Shown here in pieces: positions 33,434 to 44,439 of a DNA stretch of 64,000 nt. Positions within the stretch are counted from its first letter, which is position 1; every line of letters begins with the position of its first letter. A program made the position numbers and the translations under genes. This DNA is from Sodiomyces alkalinus F11 (Eukaryota > Ascomycota > Sordariomycetes > Glomerellales > Plectosphaerellaceae): positions 1,700,740 through 1,764,739 of the forward strand of contig NW_021167081.1 of the NCBI RefSeq assembly GCF_003711515.1, given 5' to 3'. Under the pieces are notes generated by a model. That model had not been told where the DNA came from. It did no database searches and worked only from the letters and a program-made list of their open reading frames with translations.

Positions 33434-36400
33434 GCGTAGTTAAAATCGTTATAAAATAGGTTAAAATTAATTAAGGCAATTATATACAATTATAACTGTC
33501 TCCGACCGTCAGGGAAACGCTGCCACCGTATTTTATATAGTGCAGATTCTGTAAGCGTCCACCCGGATTATACTCTTGGCAATCCGGCCTATTATGTAAC
33601 CGAAAAGACTGTGGTCTGTTCGATATACTCGTATAAAAAAAATTAGATACTTCCCGAATTTATCCTGAATTAATCCTATATATAGTAGGATTTAATTCTA
33701 AGAGTAGAATAATTAACTAAACGCGAAGATAGATCTCTTATTCGGATTTAATTCCGACCTTATTAACTTTAATCTAAATACTTTTACGGATTTTCTGAAT
33801 TTAACCCTAAATCCCCCGCCGAATCTGCTATTTAATAATACTAATCTACCTCTTAATAGTAATAATACTAATCTACCTCTTAACGGTAGTAATACTAGTC
33901 CGTTTCCTAAAAGGGATTATAGTAATAATAATAGTTTTCTAGGGCTTTTAATAATCGATAACGCTTTAGGAGGGGGTAATAATATTAAAGAGCCGAACCT
34001 GGAAAAGAAGTAATCTTCATAATATAAGGGGTATATATAGGATAGAGTAATATAAAGCCTTTAACCTTTATTTAAAAGAATAGTAGTAACTTACTAACTT
34101 ATTATTTTTTTATTTAGTAATAAAATACCGATAAAATCGGGCTTTTTCTCTCCGCTAATCCTAATTAGAATAACCGCCACGGAGTTCTTAAAAACACACT
34201 TTACGCTACTATATTATTATTCGCTACTATAATCCCCTAAGTCCCTTAAACCACGACTAATAGGGTTATATATATTATTCTAATTATATCTCTTAATTCC
34301 GAAGATATTAAATCGCCTTAGAAAAATATTTAGTATTATCTTAAGCGAGTATTCCCGGGTAAAGTAGTCATGAGTATAGCGTTCTCCGGAGCTATTATTA
34401 CACGGTATATATTCCTTTATACCGGTGGTATTATATATCCGTATCTTACTCTAGAACTTAGAGTCGGCTATGATAGAATTATAGAAAAGCTAGTAGAGTC
34501 GATTTCTGCTATCGATACCCGAGTTAAAGACCTTACTCCTAGGAAGGTAGCTATTAGCTATGCTATTATAATCCTAAGGCGTTTTAAATAAAAAGTAAGC
34601 CTATAAAGGAGGGACCACTATATATAGATTATTAATAACTAAAAACACGTATATAATTATCCCTAGGAATATTCGTTAGGTTTTTATTCGCTATACTAAT
34701 TACTACTAGATAAAACTAAAGTATTTCTTAACGATTATCCTACTTAGTTATAGTAACTACTATAACCTTATTATAAGACTTATTTAAGATATCGTCTTAG
34801 TATAAGAATTAGATAGCGGATACGAGTTTTATTTATTCACGAATAATAAAAGGAGGAGAAAAAGATATAATAAGTTATTTATAGAACCTAATTAGAATTT
34901 AATTAGGATTTAATCTAGATTAATTCGATAGCTAATTAGTAATAGATATAGTCTACTATCCTAAGTAACCCGATATTAAAAGGGTAGTATATAATTTAAA
35001 TTAACCTTCCTTATACTAGTAAACCTAAACTAGATCCTATAGATTATTATAGCTTCCTATAAAATATATAGTTATATTCCGCCCCCGCCTAAAGAAGTAC
35101 CCCTATCTATTATATAAGGTCTTTATAGTATTATAAGAGAAATTAGTAAACTATATATAACGATAAGTAAGTCTAACCTGACTTTTATAAGTAGTAAAGT
35201 ATATACTAATCGTTTTAGACTCTTTCCTTTAATCGGATATATTAGCTTATTGTATTTATTAGTATTAGGGATATTCTATTACTGATATTTATATAAGCCT
35301 AGTAAATAAGGACGTTTTAAGGGAAATTATCCAAAAAGAGCACGCGAGCCTTTACCTATACGCCTTTATATTACTTTCTATATAGTACCTTTATAATAGA
35401 TACTGGTATAAAAATAATAACGTGAGTGTTTATTTCTAATATATAACGGAAAGTAAATACTCACTTTCGGAAGTATATCTAGTATATCTACGAATCCGGG
35501 AGTAGTTAGATAGTTATTTATTTCTATTATAGGTTAACGAGTAAAGGCAGTCTTCTATAAACTATTTTCTACTTAATACTAATTATAAGTATCTTTAGAC
35601 TATAGGCTATATTAAGGTAGTTTAGGGATAGTATAGTAGATAGGCGTTAAAAGGTACTAATTCTTTACCTTTTCTATATATTACTAATCGCAATTATAGC
35701 TATTCTACTTATCCGTGTCTTTATAAATCGTGAAACCGTAAATATATACATATATATATACCGAACCGTGTTTAGTATATTTCGAGACCGGTATAATCTA
35801 GAGGTTAAGTAGTAATATATCTATAAAGAGGGCTTAGTTAGAACGACTATAGACTAAGACTACTAGAATATACGAGGTATATATATCCTAAATTAATCCT
35901 GAATTAATCCTCAATTAATCCTAATTTAAATCGCTAATTTAGAGATAATAATAGGACTTACTACTTACCTATAAATAGATACGGACATAGAACTATACCG
36001 GGACTAAGATTGGCACTTATTACGCTATATCCGTCTTTACGGAGTATATTTTCGGCGAGGTTATAAGCGGCTTATAGGTTATAATTAAGGGTAATACTCG
36101 AAGTATACTCGAATAATATCGTTACTATATATTATAAGTATCGATTAGTATAATAAACTTTGCGATCTAATTATAATAAATAAGTGTACACTTAAGGGCT
36201 AGGCACGGTATAAGAGACGCCCTATTATCCGTTCTACTTTATATCACCTTACCTCCTTTATTCCTCCCGAAAACTAGGATAAACTATATAGCGATACGAA
36301 TATTATTAAGATTCTATATAAGTATTCCTATAAGTAGACTAGGCGATACGTTCCGCTTTTCTAGGTTATTATAGGATATAGCTAGTATAATCAGAACTAA

Positions 36401-37449
36401 TACGACTAGGCTTATATTATTCGGACTAGATAAGCATAGCTATTATACCGCGATACTATACTAGCTAGCCGGTATTAAAATACTCTTCGCTAAAGTCGTG
36501 AGTGCTTTTTATATACCTTACTAAACTATAGTTTTACATACTAATATCTAATAAAGCAGAAACGATAACGCGTTACCGCTTAAGAGGACGACTTTCCTAA
36601 TAGTGATAGTAACGGCGGTAATAGTATACGTAGCTAGCGGCGGTAGCGTACTAAAAGCCTGTTTCCTAGCTCCGACTTTAATAATAATAATAATATCTAT
36701 TCTTTCCGGAGCGTATTGTCTAGCGGCGTACTACTATATTATACTACTTCGCGTGGTAATAGGTACGTATCTATTCTTCGAATAGATCCTAAATATATCC
36801 TAAATAGATCCCGAATTAATTCGAAAACGTTCTAGTATATGGGTAAGGGCTAAAAGATTATAACATAACCTACGTTATATAGCTATATAGTTATAACCTA
36901 ATTTACGTTTTACGATTATATAGTTATAGTTAGTAGGAGGGATACGGAATACTACTATAAGTATATATAGTGCTATAAAGAAATTTAAGGAGCTATAGGC
37001 TAGGGCTAGGGCTTTATAGAATTAGATTAATAGAGGCGAATAGGTTTTATAATTTAGTTTATAAAGCTATTTATACACGGATTAAAAGTATTTAGACTTT
37101 TATTAACTGAAGTATAAATATAGTATATATTTTATAAAATAATACTTAAAAAGTATATATATATATATATATATATAAGGAAGTATTTAGTACTTAAGTA
37201 TAATAGGTAAGCCTATATCGATAATAATTAAAATAAAAAGTAGACTAGTTTAGTTTATAGAAGTAATAAAGGTATAATATAAAATTAACTAATAAGTAAC
37301 TAAGTTATATACTAAGTAATAAAAGGAATTATAAATAAAAAGCTATAGAATAGGTTTAATTTATATTTAACTAGTATAGTAAATAACTAGGTATAAGATA
37401 TTCTTTAATACTTAAAGAGTAACCCTAATTGTAAATAATAAAAGTTAGC
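33434..37449. repeat. Unidentified RIP-mutated sequence
   Basis: Between about 33736 and 35000 the plus strand retains long near-open stretches. One is an Asn-rich segment with a 27-base tandem repeat (about 33833-33886). Another is a 73-codon ORF at 34370-34591 containing DTRVKDLTPRKVAI. This looks like decayed transposon coding sequence, but I cannot name the family. From about 35200 to 37449 the DNA is AT-rich with stops in all frames, including a TA microsatellite (37154-37177). No LTR pair was found here. Confidence 0.45.
37154..37177. repeat. TA dinucleotide microsatellite
   Basis: Uninterrupted alternating TA run in an extremely AT-rich part of the RIP block. Confidence 0.85.
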
Positions 37450-38290
37450 TAGGCCGCCCTATAAGCCTGGTTATCCTGCCAGGTTAACGATAATAATACC
37501 CGCCTACGAGAAATAATGGTATAGATCTAAAACGAGGCTATCTTATCCTAAAAAGAGGGAGAGTCCTACGCTAAGTTTATATAATAGTAGGAAGCCCTAG
37601 AGTCAGAATTACCGAGAGAGCTCCCGGACTAGTAGAGGATTTAGATGGTACTAATAAGGGTCCTCCCACCAATTCAGGACAATATAGTGTCTATAGGGGT
37701 TCCTAAGGACTATTAGGACCTAACCCCGGCCTATCATAGGACTAAGGCCTTAACTATTACTAACGGTTTAGCTATCGGCCGGATAGACTTCTAGTCCGCT
37801 ACCTAATAACGTTGTCTCCGCTCGCGTACCTATAGTTATAATCCCCACGCTCTGGCCACCTATAGTTCTACTAGTAGCCCTCCTTATACCCCTATTTCTG
37901 CCCTTATTTCTACGTCTGCCCCTACGCCTATATTAGCCTTTACTCCTAGTTACCCTATACGCCCTAGACCGTCGTTATACCTCGATTCTATCACTTACTA
38001 TAACTATAACTAAAAGGGGCACTATGCTACTATATACCCTAGCCCCCGTTCCGAGCGACGCTTAAGTAATAGTAACCCGAATACCTAACCGGTATCCACC
38101 TCTTACCCTATAGTCGGCCGTGTTATAGGCGAGGTGCCCTAGGACCACACCCGCCTTAGACTACCCCTACTACTATGCTGGTAAAGGCACGCGTATCCCT
38201 TTACCGAGGTAGGGAATAGGTATAGATAGCGGCTCTCCTTAATAGGGGCGCCGATATTAATATTTTAGATTAGTCCCTCCTAGGACCTAG
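37450..38290 (+). pseudogene. RIP-degraded gag fragment with zinc knuckle
   Basis: Read through stops, the plus strand gives a Pro/Ser/Thr-rich stretch, then a CCHC zinc knuckle at 37996-38037 with the pattern Y-x2-Y-x4-H-x4-Y, where TAC/TAT stand where Cys codons would be expected (TGC/TGT changed by RIP). It is followed by a Ser/Arg-rich tail. This is the nucleocapsid end of an LTR retrotransposon gag. The fragment is cut at 38290 by a solo LTR. Confidence 0.65.
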
Positions 38291-38807
38291 TGTTACGACG
38301 GCTTCCGGTCCTCTATAGTATAGCGGACGATAGAGGACTGGCGTCGAGGTTTTAGTTTAAAATAAGAAGAGGATGTTAACTAAAGAGCAGTAACTATCGT
38401 TCCTAGTAATCTAGTCGTAGTTACGTCGTAAAGACTAGGCATCTTCTTCATAAGGTAGCTTTAAGCGTAGAATAATAGTCTAGGTGAAGACTTAGATTAA
38501 TCGATACCTTATTCTTTAGTAGAAGTAAGGCCTAGAATACTCTAATATATATATAGTGTAGTTTACTAAGCCTCGGGTGAATAGAGTTATATTATTTACT
38601 AGTACCCTGGTAAACGTCCTAACCTATTCACCGTCCCTCCCGTGAACACTTTATAACCCCCTACATACTAGTATATCCGTCTTAGCATAGTCACGTGTCA
38701 AGACACGTGATCCCTCTTCCCTGAATTCTCTTCTAGTTACGTCCTGGTACATTATATACTAGTGCATCCTTCGTGCTATTATATATTTGGGCCCGTTGGC
38801 CGTAACA
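38291..38807 (-). mobile_element. Solo LTR of a Gypsy-type element with target duplication
   Basis: The 517-base unit begins TGTTACG and ends CGTAACA (perfect inverted ends). It is flanked by the direct pentamer CCTAG at 38286-38290 and 38808-38812. Its reverse complement matches the LTR at 43985-44439 over most of its length, especially the last 250 bases. There is no internal coding region attached on either side in the same orientation. It therefore looks like a solo LTR left by recombination between the LTRs of one element. Confidence 0.8.
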
Positions 38808-38812
38808 CCTAG

Positions 38813-41229
38813 TTAGGTTCCCGAGGGGTCCCCGGTCCCGGTATCCTGGATTACGGAAGGATAAATAAAGATAACTCTCGGGTCCACTTATAGGATTATC
38901 GTCGCGATAAACTATTAGGGTTAAAAGAGGGTATAACGCGCCGAGTTCCACGTTATAAATCTTACGAGCGCGAAGATAATCCTAGGAAGACCGTGGCTTA
39001 TAGCCGTTAGCCCTAACGTTAATTAGTAGTATAGTATACAGACCTATCCTTTATCCTATGCGGAGCTTAGTATAGTTATATTACCGAGAGAACTATATAG
39101 GGTAGTTGGATAAGCTAAGTCTATCCTTATAAACGACTAGTTATAGGTCGTGGCACTAAGTAAGGTTATAATAATGGATTTTCTAGAACTAAGGAAGGAA
39201 GAAGGAAAAAGGATAAAAGTCTATAGCGCTAGGCTAGCTATAAGATAGCGATAACTTAGCGATATAGGTCCGTTAACTAAGCGCGTAGTTAGGAAGATCC
39301 GGAGTATAGCCGGATCCTCTATATCGGGGTTAACCTATAATACTATCCCCCTCTTTTCCCTCCGGGGGTTATATAACCGCGCGTCACCGTTATAGTTTAG
39401 CTCCCCCTTATATCACGGTAATAAAGGAATAGTCGTGTCTCTTTATCTTACCTCGCCCTTACCTTAATATTAAAGAAATCTTAGGTAGCCTGCTAACCTT
39501 TATTTACGTGACCGAAATAGTAATATAGGCTACCGTCGCGTAAATACTATCCGTAGATATATTGGCCCCGTTTTCTTTATAGGCCCTCTCTTCCTCTATT
39601 CCCCTCCTTACCTTTAATAATAATAATAATAGTAATAGTGGTTACGTATATACTTATTCTTCCTTATAGCGATAATTCCTCTAATATCCCTTATCCTTAG
39701 ATAATAGGAGTAATACTCGGTTAATTTAAGAGTTCCCCGTTTAAGGTAAGCCGTCTCTTACTGGCGATCTTTTTATTAAGAACCCTTCGCTAACGTATAT
39801 TATTTTTATAGATAGCGCTAGCCCCCGGCGATAATAGGGGTAATAATAATAATAAGCGTGCCGCCGATAACGATATAGGTATAACGCTCTTATATCTTAA
39901 GGCGATACTAACCGTATAATAGTTCGCGTTATCGCCCTTATTACCGCCTAAAAAGAAGAAATCGGCGGGGAGTCGGCCTCCTAAATACCCTCCTAGTAGT
40001 ATTTATACTAAGCCGTACCTCCCTTATACGCGCGACGTTACTAATAGAAAGTATAAGCGCCTTTATTATAGCTAGACTAATCGGGGAAAGAAATACTATA
40101 TATACTCTATAAAGATATACCGGTATACTCCTCTCCTAGCGTACCTTAAAGGCTACGCGTAAAGGTTATTTAAGACGGCTACCCTTATTAGCGACGATAA
40201 TAAGAACGCCCCTATAAGATTTCCTCCCCTTAAGAGGTCGCGATAGTATCGCTAACTCTTCTTCTAGGAGTAAGAACCGTATCTTAATGCCTACGCGGCG
40301 TTCTAGGATACCTTTATAGCTAAGGAAACGATAATAGCGATATTACCTATAGCTATATATCCCGCGGAGGCTCCTAGTATAATAATCGTGCTAGCCCTTT
40401 CTCCTCCTTAGGAGGTCTCAAAAGCGGTAGTACCATAGTTAGCCTTACTAGCTTTTCCTAAGGTTATTAATAAGGTAGCTAAACTAGCCTTATTTCCTCC
40501 AGTAATAGAGGTTATTAGCGAGGTAGCTATATTAGTCACTTCTCCTCCCTTAAAGGCTGTAGAAAAGATAGCGTTAGGACTAGATATATCGCCTTTAGAG
40601 GAGGTCGTTATTAGGGCGGAATAGCTAGCCTTATCTTCTTTTTATAAGGTTATAGGTAAGATAGTAATTTTAAGCCCGGTCCCTCCTAATATCGTAGCGG
40701 AAAAGAATACCTATCCTATTACTCCTACTCCCTTATCGGGGTTAACGTTATCGGATAAAGACTTTAGACGCCTTAGTCTTATAGAGCTAAAGGAGTATAC
40801 TCGGTTATTTAGGGAGATACTTATACTTATTTACGCTAATATTATAATCTCCGAACTCTAAGAATACGCGGAGCGTAAATAGGCTTTCACGCCTATAAAT
40901 ACGATTATCGCTAGTATAATTATAATCCCCGATAACGGCGATAACGAAAATAACAATAAGGTTAAGGAGATAGACTCTAATCTATAACGGGGCGATAAGG
41001 GTAAGACTTTTATAGAAGTCGATAATCCTAAGGATAACGATTTTAAGGCCGAGGATATTAATCTAGGCTTATATTAAGCGTAGCTAAGACGCGGGGCTTA
41101 TCCGGCCTAAACTAAATCCGACTTTTACTTCTTTTTAATTATCACGATACGATTACTTATATATTAGTTCCTATATTGTGATAGCGCGAAGGTATCTAAT
41201 AGGCTATTATTTATTATTATTAAGCCGAA
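38813..41229 (+). pseudogene. Unidentified decayed coding stretch
   Basis: The plus strand between about 39480 and 41060 retains long readable segments with few stops: Lys/Arg-rich patches, then an Ala/Val/Pro/Glu-rich part, then an acidic end near 40900-41060. It may be a gag-like or other structural ORF of a transposon. I cannot assign it, and no catalytic motif is visible. The left 600 bases (38813-39480) show nothing identifiable. Confidence 0.3.
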
Positions 41230-43984
41230 TTTCCCTTTAAACTTATCGAGTACCCGCGTTTACGCTAATAGTTCTAGAGGTTCCTATATCGGCTTATAGT
41301 ATCCTACCTATTATACTAGTACTTTACGTCTTAATCCCCTACATTGCTTTTTTATCCTTATATAAAGGATTTCCTCGACTTTCTATTCTTTACTATTAGT
41401 TATTTCTCGAATAGGCGGTGGTTAAGGGTCGTTTACTACCTATCCTAAAAGGGGGTTATCGCCCGCGCGATATAATAAGTCCACGTAGAATTAAGGGTAG
41501 ATCTATAATAGCACGGCGAGCTTAACTATATATAGGCTAATTACTTTTATAACTCGGTATTTATAATAAAGCTAGTTAAGCTTTTATAATAGTCGCGGAG
41601 TCGAATAGTTAGCTAATAATAGCTAGACTAAGTCGTTAACCTTAAAACGCTTAGCTAGTATATAATATTAGTTAATAGACTCTTTATTTCTAAGCTATAT
41701 CGATATAATTATAGCCTAAGCGAACTCGGTTATTTCCTAAAAACGGCGTAGTAGGTTATAGGCCGCTAATACTCTAGGTTTCGAAAAGGGCTCCTCGGTT
41801 ATCTAAATCGGATTAACGTAATAGCTATATTCTAAGAAGAAAGGACTAAGCCCCGTTACGGAGCTCTCGCGGTTATTTAGGGCTAGTTATACTACGGGTA
41901 ATAGGCGATCCTAGTTATCCTAAGCGTAATAGATAAAGGCTTATGAATAAGCTTATACTTCTTAGCTTATACGCTTTATTACTTTATCAGTCTAGGGGTA
42001 GTATACTATATTAAGCTTACGCGATATCCTTATAAGCTTATAAAAATACTTCAAAAACCTACTTATTTAGTTTAAGCCTTAGTTATTAATAATCGACTTA
42101 GGTATTCCGTAAAACCGGAAATAATAGTATAAGAATTATTCCGTATAAGCTTCGGCTTTTATTATCTTTATCGCTTCTAATATTATAGCCTTAGTTAGAC
42201 GGTCTATAATAACCTAAAGGTAGCGCACCTTCTTACCGGCTAATAGTAAGTCTATTATAAAATCTATTAATAGGTCGCTCCGTATTTGTTCTAGTACCGG
42301 GAGGGGGCGTAAAAGGCCTTATTTTGTATTTCTCTATATATACCCCTTTCCGTAGACGTTATAGTTCTGGATAAATTATCGGATATCCTTATTTATCCTT
42401 AGCTAGAAGAAGCGACGCGCTATTAAGGTAATAGTGTTTTCGTATTTAAGGTATCCTTTAGTTACTAAATCGTGAATTAACTAGATAATCCTTCCTTATA
42501 ATATCGACCCTTTAATAGACCCGGGAACCTAAATTCGGTGGCGGAATAGTAGTAACCTAATCGTAAAGACTAAGTACTCGGCTATTTATAGCTTTAATTC
42601 TAATAATAGTAAGAACTATTATTCTTTTTCGGTAACCGTAGATAAGGCTCCTTAATATTATTCGTTAGTCGTAAGCGTTCTATCCTATAGTCGCCATAGC
42701 TTTTAGTCCGCCTCGAAGATTGATTAACCGTTATTAGTATAGCGAACGCTAAGTAGAATCGCGATATTAGGAATTAATTAAATATAATAAAATTACTCCT
42801 ATTCGTCTATTATATCTTAGGGCTTATCTTATTATTAACGCGAGAGGGCGTCCGTTATCGCGTTATCCTTTCCTTTCCGATACTTAAGTATAAAGTCGAA
42901 TTATATAAGCTTACCGGCCTATCGGCTTTATCGTTAAGTAAGTATTTATTTTATTATAAAGTATTTAAAGGCCTTATAGTCGGAGAGGACTATAAACTAC
43001 CTATAACTAATAAGCTTAGCCTATTATATAATTAAATAACTTATAATGGCTAATACTTCCTTATTATAGATTAGGTAATTATATTCCGTTTTATTAAGTT
43101 TATAAGAGTAGTATACGACTATATAGCGATTTCCGTCCGTGTTTTCTTATATTAGGCTACCTCTAAGGGTAAACCCCGAATAGTCTATCTTAATAAATAT
43201 CTTATTTACTAAGTCCTATTATTATAGTATTAGTCCTTCTTAGAACCTCGCCTTTAGCTCGCGAAAGGCCGTTTTTTCCTTAGGACCCTATCAAAAGGTA
43301 TAGTCTTTCTTAGTTAATACTATTAACGGGGCCGAGATCCCCGAAAAATCCTTAATAAAGATTCGGTAATAATTCGTAAACCCTAATAAGCTTCGCACGC
43401 CCTTAACCGTTATAAGCGTTTCCTACTCGCGAATAGCTTATAACTTCTCTAGGTTATAAGATACGCCTTTCCCCGTGGTAATTATAAATCCTAGGTACTT
43501 TAATATCTTTACGCTAAACTCGTACTTTAACGGATTTAGGTTTAGGCTAGCGTCCACGAGTACACGGAGTACTTACTTTACCTTCGCCATATAATTAGCC
43601 CGACTCCTACTAAAGTAGACTAGGATATTATTAACGTAAATAGTAATAAAGTCGTCTAGGAAGCGCTATAATATCTTATTAATATATCGCTAGAAACTCG
43701 CGGAAGCCCTATTTAGGCCGAACGGGTAAATCAGCTATTCGAAGAGCCTAAACTAAGTTCGGAATATAGTCTTATATTCGTATCCTAAGGCTATCCTAAT
43801 CTTATAAAAGGCGGCGACTATATTAAGCTTTATAAACTATTTTAGTTAGCTTAGGTTTTATAGTATCTTAGCGATTAGGGGAAATAGATAACGGTCTTCC
43901 TTAGTAATCGCGTTTAACGCTTAATAGTCGTAATAAAATCGAAGTGCTCCGCCTAGCTTTCTTATAAAAAGGATAGGAGCCGCG
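41230..43984 (-). mobile_element. Minus-strand Ty3/Gypsy chromovirus fragment (RT, RNase H, integrase, chromodomain)
   Basis: Read on the minus strand through RIP stops. The reverse transcriptase starts abruptly at 43984 with PILFIRKLGGALRF-like sequence and continues through IAAFYKIRI. It reaches the active site at 43638-43621, which now reads YVNNIL where the family has two Asp (both changed to Asn by G-to-A in TpG context). After RNase H and integrase regions, a chromodomain lies at about 41425-41270 (VEEIL ... LELLA). The gag, protease and N-terminal RT are missing because a plus-strand element is inserted at 43985. The 3' LTR was not found. The element is inactive. Confidence 0.8.
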
Positions 43985-44439
43985 TGTTACGACCAACAGG
44001 CCTAACACACAACATGCAGGAAGGATGCCCTAGTACGTAACGCCGCACTAAGACATAACCAGAAGATGACTTAGGAAGGAGTTACGTGTTAGGCCACGTG
44101 ATATAGGGAAAGGATACTTTAGAATAATATAGGGAGTGATCACTAAGGGCCTAGTAAGTAAGAGTAAATAATATACTATATATACCTTAGTATCCTAGGC
44201 CTTACTTTTACTAGAGAATAAGGTATCGATTAATCTAAGTCTTTACCTAGACTACTATTCTACGCTTAAACCTACCTTATAAAGAAGACGCCTAGTCTTT
44301 ACGATATAACTACGACTAAACCACTACGAACGATAGTTACTACTCTTTAGTTAATATCCTCTTCTTATTTTAAACTACAACCTCGACGCTAGTCCCCTAT
44401 CGTCTGCTATACTATAAAGGACCGGAAGCCGTTGTAATA
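43985..44439 (+). repeat. 5' LTR of the plus-strand Gypsy element
   Basis: 455 bases; begins TGTTACGACC and ends GTTGTAATA. It matches the inverted solo LTR at 38291-38807. Its first 100 or so bases keep many CA/TG dinucleotides, while the rest and the element body are depleted of them. Confidence 0.8.

Noticed and set aside
36603..36785. 60-codon hydrophobic plus-strand ORF
   Set aside because: A hydrophobic, ATA/GTA-rich frame arises easily in RIP-mutated DNA; no supporting context.
38733..38951. 72-codon minus-strand ORF
   Set aside because: It spans the right end and target duplication of the solo LTR and so cannot be a conserved gene.
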